This document shows positions 47,718 through 56,881 of a stretch of DNA of 64,000 nucleotides, piece by piece. Origin of the DNA: Alteromonas sp. CI.11.F.A3 (lineage in GTDB: Bacteria > Pseudomonadota > Gammaproteobacteria > Enterobacterales > Alteromonadaceae); the NCBI RefSeq assembly GCF_032925565.1, contig NZ_CP136708.1, positions 3,720,001 to 3,784,000 of the forward strand, written 5' to 3'. The stretch's first letter is position 1; each line of letters begins with the position of its first letter. The translations under genes and the position numbers were made by a program. The notes under the pieces were generated by a model, which did not search any database, was not told the DNA's origin, and worked only from the letters and a program-made list of their open reading frames with translations.

Positions 47718-49271
47718 ATGGACGCCAAACAGCTTCAAACCTACAAGCAACACAATACGCTACTTTCACAATTTATCGTTCGCTTGTCTGCCTTTTATGA
47801 AGGTTTTTCCGACAAAATTGATAGTGAACTACAAATATTGAGAGGGCATTTGTCTGGTACGCCAAACTTTACTCTTGCCACGGTGAGCATCAATAAGCTT
47901 AATAGCGCGCTTCAACATCAAGAACTGACTTTAAAAAAATACAGTATTGAAACCGTCGCCTTGTTAGAAAGTGCAACTAAGCGTCTTCAAAAAGTCGTGT
48001 TTGAAGATCAAGTACTTCAAAAACGAGCCACACAGCAATTGATAACCCTGAACCAGCCGGTTGGGGATATTTTTAGTATTTACAAGCTGTTCCAGCAAGC
48101 TATTGAGTTGCATCATGCGGCATTGGCGAGTAGCGCAGCAAGTGAGCCTGCGGTTGGAAATAGTAAAGGTGAAGCACCTGTACTAGAAAATAATAAAAAG
48201 AGCAATAAAGACAATACGGTAAACCCTCTTTATAAGTCTATTTTAGAGGAACTAAACCAACTTATTGCCAGCTACGCTCAACGCCAACCTGATGATAGTC
48301 AATTAGTTGATATACAGAAAAAACTAACGGAAGGCATGTCGGAAGACCAATTGCTGAAAAGCTGTGTTGTTATTCTTCGAATGATAGTGCAAGACGCGAT
48401 GGCTGAAGCCAGCTTAACCGGCAAGGTTATTCAAAGCTTGCATAACTCCTTAGGCAAAATGGGCGGAGACGTTCAGCTTAGTATGGAAAACAGCCGCACT
48501 CAGTTTGAGCAGCGACAAGTTGGTAATGCGCAGTTGCAATCACATATTGAAAGTATTGAAGAAGCGGTATCACACAGCGACTCTTTGGAGTCACTTAAAG
48601 AGCATACGCAATTCTGTGTTCAAAATATTGCCAGCACATTGAATGAACAAGCGCAGTTAGACTCTCAAGGCCAAGAGTCATTAATGGGGTTACTTGGCTC
48701 AATGCAAAGCAGAATTGAGCAGCTACAAAAGCAAACGCTTACCTATAAAAAGAAGCTGGCTGAACAAATGATGCTCAGTCAAACCGACCCGCTTACCCGC
48801 TTGCCTAACCGCCAAGCTTATAATGAAAAGTTATCGAAGGCGGTTCAGTCTTGGCAAGATAACGGCGATGACTTGGCGGTGGCCGTTATCGACATAGACC
48901 ACTTTAAGTCAATCAACGACCGTTTCGGTCATGCTGCCGGTGATAAAACACTACAAGTGGTAGGCAAGAATCTTAAGCAGCAGTTAACAGAGAACACCTT
49001 TATGGCGCGCTGGGGCGGTGAAGAATTTGTTTTGCTTCTGCCAGGCATGAGTAAGCAAAAAGTCACCAGTTTGCTTGAAACTATGAGAACTAAACTCGCC
49101 TCTTTACCGTTTAAATTTAAGCAAGAAAAAGTCACCATAACGGCATCATTTGGCGCTTCATTTTTCAAAAAAGGTGACACACCAGACGCCGTTTTTGAAC
49201 GGGCTGATAACTTGCTATATCAAGCTAAAAATAGCGGTCGAAATCGCGTTATCACTGACAGAGACGAATAA
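47718..49271 (+). CDS. Diguanylate cyclase (GGEEF) with long coiled-coil N-terminus
   Basis: Predicted to make cyclic di-GMP. The 517-residue protein has a soluble, mostly helical N-terminal 350 residues rich in Gln/Leu/Ser (coiled coil near QSRIEQLQKQTLTYKKKL) without membrane segments, then a GGDEF domain. DIDHFKSINDRFGHAAGD and the active-site GGEEF (433-437) are intact. The residues five before it read LTEN, so the RxxD inhibitory site of the other cyclase in this window (9308-10207) is missing. It stops 2 bp before ppnN and is probably co-transcribed with it. Confidence 0.9.
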   Translation: MDAKQLQTYKQHNTLLSQFIVRLSAFYEGFSDKIDSELQILRGHLSGTPNFTLATVSINKLNSALQHQELTLKKYSIETVALLESATKRLQKVVFEDQVLQKRATQQLITLNQPVGDIFSIYKLFQQAIELHHAALASSAASEPAVGNSKGEAPVLENNKKSNKDNTVNPLYKSILEELNQLIASYAQRQPDDSQLVDIQKKLTEGMSEDQLLKSCVVILRMIVQDAMAEASLTGKVIQSLHNSLGKMGGDVQLSMENSRTQFEQRQVGNAQLQSHIESIEEAVSHSDSLESLKEHTQFCVQNIASTLNEQAQLDSQGQESLMGLLGSMQSRIEQLQKQTLTYKKKLAEQMMLSQTDPLTRLPNRQAYNEKLSKAVQSWQDNGDDLAVAVIDIDHFKSINDRFGHAAGDKTLQVVGKNLKQQLTENTFMARWGGEEFVLLLPGMSKQKVTSLLETMRTKLASLPFKFKQEKVTITASFGASFFKKGDTPDAVFERADNLLYQAKNSGRNRVITDRDE

Positions 49272-49273
49272 GT

Positions 49274-50632
49274 ATGAAGAAAGTGCAGTTAAATCCTGTT
49301 GGTTGGATGAGTCAGTTGTCGCAAATTGAAGTGGCTCAATTGCAAGATACAACAAATAGCGCACTTTACGGCATGTTTCGAAACTGTTGTTTAGCAGTAC
49401 TCAATAGTGGTGTCGATGAAGATGATTATGAAGTGCTATTTGCACCTTACGAAAATTTCGATATCAAGTTGGTTCGAAGAGAGCGTGGCGTCAAAATTGA
49501 ATTAGTCAATCCACCCGAAGTAGCTTTTGTTGATGGCACCTTGGTTAATGGTGTGCATGAGCATATTTTTGCAGTGCTTCGCGACCTGCTTTTCATGGGT
49601 AATAAGTATGCTTTTACCCACAAAAGTGCGCCTGTCGACAGTGTGAGCATTACCGACATGGTGTTTGACATGTTACGTCATGCTCAGGCACTTGAAGGAA
49701 ACGATAGCCTTAATACTGTGGTGTGCTGGGGCGGGCACTCTATTAATCTAACTGAGTATAAATATACGAAAGAAGTGGGATACCAGTTAGGTCTTAGAGA
49801 AATGAATATTTGCACAGGCTGTGGACCAGGTGCAATGAAGGGCCCAATGAAAGGGGCTACCATTGGGCATGCAAAACAACGCTATAAGGCAGGCCGTTAC
49901 ATTGGTATCTCTGAACCTAGCATTATCGCAGCAGAGCCACCCAACGCGATTGTTAATGAACTCGTCATCATGCCAGATATTGAAAAACGCCTTGAGGCCT
50001 TTGTTCGCCTAGCCCATGGCATTGTGATTTTTCCTGGCGGTGTGGGTACTGCCGAAGAGTTGCTTTATTTGCTTGGCATTTTAATGAATGAACGAAATGC
50101 CCAGCAGCCCTTCCCTGTGATCCTTACCGGTCCAGCGGGTTCTGAGGCTTACTTTGAAGCCATTGATGTATTCATCGGTGCGACGATAGGGAAAGAAGCA
50201 CAGAGTAAATACCAGATCATTGTTGACGATCCTGAAGAAGTAGCTCGGGTTATGCGCACAGGGCTTGGGCGAGTTAAGAAGTACCGAGAAGCAATGGGCG
50301 ACGCCTACAGCTTCAATTGGTCACTGAAAATAGAAGAAGATTTTCAGCGCCCCTTTATTCCTACTCATCAAAGCATGTCAGGTTTAGCTTTACATCATGA
50401 TCAGGATAATGCCTCGCTAGCGATAGCGTTAAGGCAGGCATTTTCAGGTATTGTGGCGGGCAACGTCAAAGCGGAAGGTATTCAGCACATTAAACAGCAT
50501 GGACCATTTAAGCTAACAGGGGATGCCAAGTTAATGGAGCGGGTTGATACACTATTAGAATCTTTTGTTTCTCAACAAAGAATGAAGCTTCCTGGCTCTG
50601 CATACACACCTTGCTACACAATTGAGAAATAA
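49274..50632 (+). CDS. ppnN: Pyrimidine/purine nucleotide 5'-monophosphate nucleosidase
   Basis: Hydrolyses nucleoside monophosphates to base and ribose-5-phosphate; the E. coli enzyme (YgdH) is stimulated by (p)ppGpp. The 452-residue protein (E. coli 454) has the LOG-type Rossmann core with TGCGPGAMKGPMKGA and the PGGVGTAEELLYL signature. It keeps the queF/ppnN neighbourhood of E. coli, with the diguanylate cyclase gene inserted between them. Confidence 0.94.
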   Translation: MKKVQLNPVGWMSQLSQIEVAQLQDTTNSALYGMFRNCCLAVLNSGVDEDDYEVLFAPYENFDIKLVRRERGVKIELVNPPEVAFVDGTLVNGVHEHIFAVLRDLLFMGNKYAFTHKSAPVDSVSITDMVFDMLRHAQALEGNDSLNTVVCWGGHSINLTEYKYTKEVGYQLGLREMNICTGCGPGAMKGPMKGATIGHAKQRYKAGRYIGISEPSIIAAEPPNAIVNELVIMPDIEKRLEAFVRLAHGIVIFPGGVGTAEELLYLLGILMNERNAQQPFPVILTGPAGSEAYFEAIDVFIGATIGKEAQSKYQIIVDDPEEVARVMRTGLGRVKKYREAMGDAYSFNWSLKIEEDFQRPFIPTHQSMSGLALHHDQDNASLAIALRQAFSGIVAGNVKAEGIQHIKQHGPFKLTGDAKLMERVDTLLESFVSQQRMKLPGSAYTPCYTIEK

Positions 50633-50798
50633 CTAGACGCATTTCCTTACGTTTAACACTTACCGTCGACGAACTTTTTACGGTACACTGTAGACTTAAG
50701 TAGTTATTCAAACAAAGGAACTGCGAAATTACAGTTTGTAACCTATATACATGTTGTAAATTGTTTATATTAGCGCAGAAAAACGAAAAGTTAGGGTT

Positions 50799-51173
50799 AT
50801 GAACTCCAAGGTAATTCGACTCATTTTTGCTGGCATAGCATTGTATGCAGCTTTTGTATTTCTAGTGATTTCAGTTTATCCCGATAAACCTGAAAATATG
50901 GACTGGAAAGACCGCGAAGAATATAACCGCGTGCAAATTACCAAATTAAAGCTGGGTAGCACCCGAGAGGAAGTGCTGGCCTTGCTTGGTTCGCCTGATA
51001 TTACCGAAGCCAAACGACAAAATGAAAATGCTATTCAAGTGATGTTTTACCGTACCCAGCACGTTCGTGCTGATGGTTTAACCACGCAAGACGAATGCAC
51101 GCCATTATTGTTTGAAAACGAGAAACTAATTGCGTGGGGCGACGGGGCGTATTCAAGTTACCAGCAAAGCTAG
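50799..51173 (+). CDS. DUF3192 family protein (paralogue)
   Basis: A 124-residue protein with one N-terminal membrane segment (LIFAGIALYAAFVFLVISVY) and no lipobox, so membrane-anchored in place of lipidated. The domain has KLKLGSTREEVLALLGSPD, VMFYRTQHVRADG and TTQDECTPLLF, close to the lipoprotein at 45076-45441. The function is unknown. ATG at 50799. Confidence 0.78.
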   Translation: MNSKVIRLIFAGIALYAAFVFLVISVYPDKPENMDWKDREEYNRVQITKLKLGSTREEVLALLGSPDITEAKRQNENAIQVMFYRTQHVRADGLTTQDECTPLLFENEKLIAWGDGAYSSYQQS

Positions 51174-51177
51174 CCAA

Positions 51178-52836
51178 ATGGAGCTCAATGATGCTTCTGA
51201 GCTTTCGGACGCTCTGCTTTCGCTACCTGCACTGACTTCATCGCCTCAAAACACTGTTAACACTTGTCTTCAGAGAGCTAAGCTTACACTTTCATTTGCT
51301 CAAGCCCACCCCGCCATTCCTTTAGCCCTTCAAAAATGTACGAGTGATATTGATACTCTCACCCGGCATATGTTGAACCTAGCACTGTTTGGCAAGCTCA
51401 ATAACTATAACGACCACTTTTTACAGCATATTATTGCGGCTCACTTGGCTACGTACTATTTAGTCGCTTCTAATCTGGCTTCTTCTAATTTAGCTAAGAA
51501 ATCGAAAGATGAGGCAATCAGTCAGAAAAAAGCACTGTTTGCGTTCATCAACGACCATCATCTCACCATGTGGCGACAAATTATTGCGTTGCAAAAAGTG
51601 CTTTTCAGCTCACAATCAATAAAGCATGTCGGCGAAGCAAAATTAACATCTTTGCAGCGCATAAGTTTGATAACCAGTGTGTTCTCCTATTGTTCTGAAA
51701 CCCACTCAAGGTCGAGCCTTCTGGCGTTTATCGCTCAGCGTGTACCTACAATGCAGCGAACTTTCCTGCATCCTATTGCATCACTCATTTCAATACCTTC
51801 GCCTGGGGCTAGCGTGTACGTAAAAGCGCACCCCGCCATTGTAATTGATATACAAAAACAGCATGCGCTTGTGCATTCACCTAGTAGAGACGAAGACGAG
51901 AAAATACTATGGGTTGAACGCACTGCACTTTTGGCCCCCAAAGACCTGTACCTGAGTTTTGAAGCATTCACTGGTCAATATCAAGCATGTGAGAATGCCC
52001 GAAGCGTGAAAGGAGAGCAGCCTTTTTTACCCGCCACTTTCCCTATTCAGCGCCCTCCCTCTGCCCTAATAGCGATTATTGACGAATTACAAAAAACTGA
52101 TGTGGATGTACCTAGTTTATGTCAGAAGGTAGAGAAGGTACCCAGCTTCCAGCAATTCTTGCTTTCCACTGCAAGCTTAGACAATCGCCTTAAGCTCACC
52201 GTAACAAGCCTTAAACAAGCGATACTAACCTATGGTTTGGAAAGAGTGGGCGATATGCTGGTACAACATGCTTTGATAGAACGCTTAACCCAACACCAAT
52301 ATCCGTTGCTTGCCATCAGCAAACAATTTACCTCTTTGGCGTGTGGTACTGCGGCGCAGTTAGCATCAATAACAAAAACCAAATTTACTCCTCAATCTGC
52401 CGCGCTAGTAACCACATTTTTATGTGCGCCCTTATTCACGCTGCCAGGATTAAAAGTCGCGACGAAACTACCGGTTAGTCAAAAAGACTACTTTCAGATA
52501 GATAAAGCCTTCAAGGTTAAAGGCGTTTCTTCATGGCACGCTATTTCAGGTGAACTTGCTGGAAATTGGCACCAAAGTGCAACATGGCGAGCGGTAATTC
52601 ATCAGTCAGGCAGACGACACGCAGAGGTAGCCGCGTCTTTGAAAAAGGAACACGCTATTTTACAACTCGCTTTTGGCCTTGCCAGAGAGTATTTGTTCCC
52701 GTTAGATGCACGAGATGCAGCCACAGATAATACCTTCGACACCTTAGTAAGAAGCATTAACTTGAAAAGAGAAGATATCCGCAACGTGATGGAAAGACTT
52801 GGCGAATATCTGTTTTGCCCACTTAATTTGCACTAG
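51178..52836 (+). CDS. HDOD-like domain protein, degenerate, unknown function
   Basis: A 552-residue soluble helical protein. The region SLCQKVEKVPSFQQFLL ... LKQAILTYGLERVGDML has the pattern of HDOD domains (helical bundles related to HD hydrolases but lacking the metal site) found in signalling proteins. The first 250 residues are unassigned; SPGASVYVKAHPAIVIDIQKQH looks like a small beta domain. ATG 51178, 4 bp after the DUF3192 stop, is chosen; the frame is open from 51130. The assignment is tentative. Confidence 0.6.
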   Translation: MELNDASELSDALLSLPALTSSPQNTVNTCLQRAKLTLSFAQAHPAIPLALQKCTSDIDTLTRHMLNLALFGKLNNYNDHFLQHIIAAHLATYYLVASNLASSNLAKKSKDEAISQKKALFAFINDHHLTMWRQIIALQKVLFSSQSIKHVGEAKLTSLQRISLITSVFSYCSETHSRSSLLAFIAQRVPTMQRTFLHPIASLISIPSPGASVYVKAHPAIVIDIQKQHALVHSPSRDEDEKILWVERTALLAPKDLYLSFEAFTGQYQACENARSVKGEQPFLPATFPIQRPPSALIAIIDELQKTDVDVPSLCQKVEKVPSFQQFLLSTASLDNRLKLTVTSLKQAILTYGLERVGDMLVQHALIERLTQHQYPLLAISKQFTSLACGTAAQLASITKTKFTPQSAALVTTFLCAPLFTLPGLKVATKLPVSQKDYFQIDKAFKVKGVSSWHAISGELAGNWHQSATWRAVIHQSGRRHAEVAASLKKEHAILQLAFGLAREYLFPLDARDAATDNTFDTLVRSINLKREDIRNVMERLGEYLFCPLNLH

Positions 52837-53037
52837 TAAAATTAATCTTTACGAATGGCTATAACTTAGCCCCGCTATCGTATAAAATACGCCGCTTAGC
52901 GCCGCTTCAAAAAACTACCCCTAATTTTCATAATAATAAAAAGATGAGGCGGTCTTCTTTGGCGCGTTTCGCTCGCTAAGCTAAAATGTAGTAAACCTAA
53001 CGATTTTGACAATAGAATTATCAGAGGATCCTTCCAC

Positions 53038-54045
53038 ATGACTCAGCAACACATTACAGTCATTCGCGGTGACGGCATTGGCCCAGACATTATTGATGCA
53101 ACCACTAAAATTTTAGATAAAGTTGGCTGTGATTTTGCCTATGACTACGCAGATGCAGGCTTAGTTGCCCTTGAAGAGCATGGTGAACTTCTGCCACAAG
53201 CAACACTTGACCTTATTGCTAAAAACAAAGTTGCACTTAAAGGCCCACTAACTACACCAGTTGGCGAAGGTTTCACATCAATTAACGTTAGCTTGCGTAA
53301 GCAATTTAAACTTTACGCAAACTTACGTCCTGTGATCTCGTTCAAAGGCACTAAAGCGCGTTACGAAGATATCGATATCATTACCGTGCGTGAAAACACT
53401 CAAGGTATGTATTCAGGCCTTGGACAAGTGGTTTCTGAAGACGGTAACGAAGCTGAAGCAATGAGTAAAATTACTCGTGACGGCGCTGAAAAAATCGTTA
53501 CTTTCGCTTACGAATTAGCGCGTCGCGAAGGCCGTAAGAAGGTTACCGCAGTGCACAAAGCTAACATCTTGAAGTCAACTTCAGGTTTGTTTTTGAAAGT
53601 GGCTCGAGAAGTGGGCGAACGCTACCCAGATATCGAATCTACAGAAATGATTGTAGACAACACGTGCATGCAGTTAGTAATGAACCCACACCAGTTCGAC
53701 GTGATTGTTACCACTAACTTATTCGGTGATATCCTTTCTGACTTATGTGCTGGCCTTGTTGGCGGCCTTGGTATGGCTCCTGGCGCTAACATCGGCGAAG
53801 ACTGTGCTATTTTCGAAGCTGTTCACGGCTCTGCTCCTGATATTGCTGGTAAGAACTTGGCTAACCCAACATCTGTTATTCTTGCTGCAGCTCAAATGCT
53901 TGAATACTTGAACATGGGTGATAAAGCAGAAAAAATTCGTAGCGCATTAAAAGACGTTATTGAAACTGGTGACCGCACTACTCGCGACCTTGGTGGTGAA
54001 GCCGGTACAAATGAATTTACTCAAGCGTTGATTGACCGCCTTTAA
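53038..54045 (+). CDS. Isocitrate dehydrogenase, NAD-type
   Basis: Oxidative decarboxylation of isocitrate in the TCA cycle. At 335 residues it is the short form related to 3-isopropylmalate dehydrogenase and mitochondrial [41 protein letters not shown] and the coenzyme-loop [17 protein letters not shown] (Asp-Ile type, favouring NAD over NADP) are visible. 3-isopropylmalate dehydrogenase is less likely because of the S-x-N-x-x-L-R substrate motif and absence of leuC/leuD. GGATCC-overlapping AGAGGATCC site upstream. Monocistronic with its own terminator. Confidence 0.9.
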   Translation: MTQQHITVIRGDGIGPDIIDATTKILDKVGCDFAYDYADAGLVALEEHGELLPQATLDLIAKNKVALKGPLTTPVGEGFTSINVSLRKQFKLYANLRPVISFKGTKARYEDIDIITVRENTQGMYSGLGQVVSEDGNEAEAMSKITRDGAEKIVTFAYELARREGRKKVTAVHKANILKSTSGLFLKVAREVGERYPDIESTEMIVDNTCMQLVMNPHQFDVIVTTNLFGDILSDLCAGLVGGLGMAPGANIGEDCAIFEAVHGSAPDIAGKNLANPTSVILAAAQMLEYLNMGDKAEKIRSALKDVIETGDRTTRDLGGEAGTNEFTQALIDRL

Positions 54046-54066
54046 GGTTAAATAGACGTTATTGAT

Positions 54067-54092
54067 AAAGCGGGCTTAAAGCCCGCTTTTTT
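54067..54092 (+). terminator. Terminator of the isocitrate dehydrogenase gene
   Basis: GCGGGC (54070-54075) pairs with GCCCGC (54081-54086), extended by A-T pairs, around TTAAA, followed by six T. Confidence 0.9.
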
Positions 54093-54113
54093 GTATCTGT
54101 CTCTTACTGCATA

Positions 54114-54193
54114 CATTTTTCCCCTGCTTCCTCTCCCTCTTCCCCCCCAAAAAAAAGAAAACAAAAGAAAAGAAAAGAAAAGAAAAGAAAAAA
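54114..54193. repeat. Pyrimidine tract followed by purine tract with (AAAAG)5 microsatellite
   Basis: An almost pure pyrimidine stretch (54114-54148, ending in CCCCCCC) switches to an almost pure purine stretch (54149-54193). The latter contains five exact AAAAG units (54163-54187) and then A6. It lies 127 bp upstream of the ComEA-like gene and just after the previous gene's terminator. Confidence 0.9.
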
Positions 54194-54319
54194 TATGGCA
54201 CGCCTCAACCTAGTGTTGGCACTTCGATAAAACTGTCCCAAAACTGGTCTTTTCATATTTGCCTCTGTAGGTAACATCAACGCTGTACAAATGGTGTACA
54301 CCTCAAACAAGGAATGACA

Positions 54320-54637
54320 ATGAAAAGACAATTAACAAGCCTTATGGTTTTATCTGCGCTATTTATTTACACACCAGCCATATCGGCTACCCCATTAGAT
54401 AATGATGCTTCATCATCAATGGTGAGTGTTGGTATAGCTAAAAAAATCGACCTTAATGTCGCTAGTATTGAAGAGCTTCAAACATTACCTGGCGTAGGTA
54501 TTTCTAAGGCAAAAGCGATTATCGCTTACCGACAAGATGTTGGGCCGTTTTTAGAAGTTGCACAAATAACCGAAGTAAAAGGCATTGGTGAAAAGATGCT
54601 ATCTAAGCTACAAGGTTATGTTGTAGTAAAAGACTGA
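54320..54637 (+). CDS. ComEA-like helix-hairpin-helix DNA-binding protein
   Basis: A 105-residue exported protein: signal peptide (LTSLMVLSALFIYTPAISA) and a tandem helix-hairpin-helix domain (DLNVASIEELQTLPGVGISKAK; VKGIGEKMLSKLQGYV) like ComEA and E. coli YbaV. ComEA proteins bind incoming DNA in the periplasm during natural transformation. ATG 54320 is chosen because AAGGA is then correctly spaced; an ATG two codons earlier is too close to it. No other competence gene is adjacent. Confidence 0.88.
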   Translation: MKRQLTSLMVLSALFIYTPAISATPLDNDASSSMVSVGIAKKIDLNVASIEELQTLPGVGISKAKAIIAYRQDVGPFLEVAQITEVKGIGEKMLSKLQGYVVVKD

Positions 54638-54676
54638 GTAATTCACTTGGTGTTACTCAGTTTGGAAGACTCGCAC

Positions 54677-54703
54677 AAAAAAGCGCGCCGTAAGCGCGCT
54701 TTT
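54677..54703. terminator. Bidirectional terminator between the comEA-like gene and galU
   Basis: AAAAGCGCGC (54679-54688) and GCGCGCTTTT (54694-54703) form a perfect 10-bp stem around CGTAA, with A and T runs on either side. Confidence 0.85.
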
Positions 54704-54732
54704 AAATAGCTGTAATGTTAGATGCTATAATT

Positions 54733-55626
54733 TTAGATGCTTAGGCTAGCAATATACTCTTTAAATTCTTGGCCTAACGCTGGGTGTCTAAGCGCATACT
54801 CTACGTTAGCTTTCATGTAACCCAGTTTACTACCACAGTCATGGCTCTTACCTTTCATGTAGTAAGCGTCAACTTGTTCCACCTTCATTAATGCATCGAT
54901 AGCATCTGTAAGTTGAATTTCATCGCCGGCACCAGGAGGCGTGAACTCAAGTAAGTCCCAAATCTTCTCAGATAGCACGTAGCGACCTACAACCGCTAAG
55001 TCAGACGGCGCTTCATCAAGGGCAGGCTTTTCTACCATTTTGTGTATTTTAGCAGACTCACCAGGCTCGATCGCTGCGCCATCAAGGTCTGCAATACCAA
55101 ATTTGGTCACATCTTCTTGAGGAACTTGCTCTACCATAACTTGGCTAACACGAGTGGTATTAAACTTAGCAACCATATCTGCAAGGTTATCTTTTTTCGG
55201 ATCGCTTGCTGCATCGTCAATGATTACATCTGGCAATACTACCGCAAAAGGCGCATCACCAATGATTGGACGGGCACACAATACAGCGTGACCTAGACCA
55301 TTCGCCACACCTTGGCGTATATGCATGATGGTGACATCTTTTGGACAAATTGACTGTACTTCTTCAAGTATCTGACGCTTAACACGCTTTTCCAATGTGG
55401 CTTCAAGCTCAAAAGACGTATCGAAGTGGTTTTCAATACTGTTCTTACTAGCATGGGTTACCAATATGATTTCTTTGATCCCTGCTGCAACACATTCTTT
55501 CACAACATACTGAATTAGTGGCTTGTCTACCACAGGAAGCATTTCCTTAGGAATTGCTTTTGTAGCAGGAAGCATTCGGGTGCCTAGACCCGCAACTGGA
55601 ATAACGGCTTTCTTTACTTGACTCAT
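54733..55626 (-). CDS. galU: UTP--glucose-1-phosphate uridylyltransferase
   Basis: Makes UDP-glucose for surface polysaccharides and galactose metabolism. The 297-residue protein has the nucleotide-binding [20 protein letters not shown] region, [24 protein letters not shown] and VEKP. It is the downstream end of the minus-strand sugar gene group but is separated from it by a 385-bp gap with its own terminator, so it has an independent promoter and a structured leader. Confidence 0.97.
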   Translation of the reverse strand: MSQVKKAVIPVAGLGTRMLPATKAIPKEMLPVVDKPLIQYVVKECVAAGIKEIILVTHASKNSIENHFDTSFELEATLEKRVKRQILEEVQSICPKDVTIMHIRQGVANGLGHAVLCARPIIGDAPFAVVLPDVIIDDAASDPKKDNLADMVAKFNTTRVSQVMVEQVPQEDVTKFGIADLDGAAIEPGESAKIHKMVEKPALDEAPSDLAVVGRYVLSEKIWDLLEFTPPGAGDEIQLTDAIDALMKVEQVDAYYMKGKSHDCGSKLGYMKANVEYALRHPALGQEFKEYIASLSI

Positions 55627-55660
55627 AATTTAATGTCCTTGTACTGATAATCCTCAACCT

Positions 55661-55705
55661 AAAATGAAGTATGCAATCCACATTCCATACTAACAACTTC
55701 ATTTT
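55661..55705 (-). promoter_or_regulatory. Stem-loop in the galU leader
   Basis: AAAATGAAG (55661-55669) pairs with CTTCATTTT (55697-55705), and inside it GTATG pairs with CATAC, giving an interrupted 14-bp stem 35-80 nt before the galU start. On the minus strand it ends in four U, so it could attenuate galU or stabilise its mRNA. Confidence 0.45.
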
Positions 55706-55764
55706 GGCTCGAAACGGTTACGCATTAATAAAACGTAAAGTTCACTTCATAATGATTTCTATTA

Positions 55765-55792
55765 TAAAAAATAAAAAGCTTCATCGTGAAGC
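55765..55792 (-). terminator. Terminator downstream of the glycosyltransferase pair
   Basis: GCTTCA (55778-55783) and TGAAGC (55787-55792) pair around TCG. The minus strand continues TTTTTATTTTTT. It lies about 220 bp after the last glycosyltransferase gene. Confidence 0.7.
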
Positions 55793-56011
55793 ACATATTT
55801 CAATTCACAATACATACAACTGGTGCTGATTAGCGTAATACCATTGAAAAATAATGTTTTTGAAATAAAAGGATTTGCTTAATCAGCGCCCCTTTTTAAC
55901 TCATCACCATGCACCAACAACAATCACCTGCACATCTTTGGTGAAACTTTACGTTCATTAAGCAATGCTTTTAAAACTCCAACTAAAACCATTGCATAAA
56001 CAACTTAAAGC

Positions 56012-56881
56012 CTACTTTGCACTACGCTCTTGAATCTTTCCTTGCTTCCCACCGATGCCGTCAATTAGCCCTTTCAGTAAATAATGCCCACGTTTCTTAC
56101 CATCGGGAAAGTAGAACCGATTAACAATATATCGTAGCGGTATTGCGGGAAGATGACGGCACTTCCAATAAAGTGGCACATACCCCCTTCTAGCTAAGAG
56201 TAATACGTTCCTCATTTGGTAGTAAAGTCGAATTGGTGCACCTTGCTTGAAGGTTAGGCCTAGCACCTTTACACGATCATCACCTTGACGGTGCGGCATG
56301 CATACTGATAAAGACTGGAATATAGAAAAACCGAGCTTATTGGCTCGCCAGCACCATTCATGATCGACACCGTCTATGAATAGGCCTGTTTCTTTATTTC
56401 CGACCGTAGAAAATGCAGAAGAAGATAGCATCATACCTGACGCAATAATTTGTTTTACTTCTCTAACCTGGCTATCGATTTGACGTCCCTTTTGAACCCG
56501 GCCTACGGCAAGTTTATCGGTAAATCGACAGTGTATTGAAGGGCCAAGGGCCGCTATCTTATAAGACTGCTCAAGCGTATGGTATTGGGCTAATAAGTCT
56601 AACGCCATATTCGCCGTAAAAAGGCTATCTTGGTCTAGCACTACCGCATGGGACATACCATTTTTAAATAGGTAATTGAGGCCTATATTTTGAGCCTCAG
56701 CAATGCCTACGTTATCAGGGTAATGGAAATACTTGCAGTGAGAAGACAGCGATAAGACGTTTTTTTCAGAAGAATTGTCAACTAATACGATAGGCCATTC
56801 ACAGTGCATGAACCCATCGATAAGTGATTGCACATGTTGAATATCAGGGTGATAAAGTACAACGACAATTCCACAGTTCAA
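56012..56881 (-). CDS. Glycosyltransferase family 2 (rhamnosyltransferase-like)
   Basis: A GT-A fold transferase of 289 residues. VVLYHPD at the N-terminus, IVLVDNSSE, NVGIAEAQNIGLNYL and VVLDQDSLF (DxD-like metal motif) follow the pattern of RfbN/RfbF rhamnosyltransferases. DGVDHEWCWRANKLGF is the acceptor-side motif. The actual sugar cannot be told from sequence. Its ATG overlaps the stop of the preceding transferase by 4 nt, so both are one operon. Confidence 0.85.
   Translation of the reverse strand: MNCGIVVVLYHPDIQHVQSLIDGFMHCEWPIVLVDNSSEKNVLSLSSHCKYFHYPDNVGIAEAQNIGLNYLFKNGMSHAVVLDQDSLFTANMALDLLAQYHTLEQSYKIAALGPSIHCRFTDKLAVGRVQKGRQIDSQVREVKQIIASGMMLSSSAFSTVGNKETGLFIDGVDHEWCWRANKLGFSIFQSLSVCMPHRQGDDRVKVLGLTFKQGAPIRLYYQMRNVLLLARRGYVPLYWKCRHLPAIPLRYIVNRFYFPDGKKRGHYLLKGLIDGIGGKQGKIQERSAK

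Larger units (their letters stand above)
55627..56011. other. 385-bp gap upstream of galU holding several hairpins
   Basis: It contains the galU leader stem-loop (55661-55705), a minus-strand terminator (55765-55792), and a long-range inverted repeat: GCTGATTA near 55824-55831 pairs with TAATCAGC near 55883-55890, with an intervening AT-rich loop. No ORF is supported. Confidence 0.5.
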
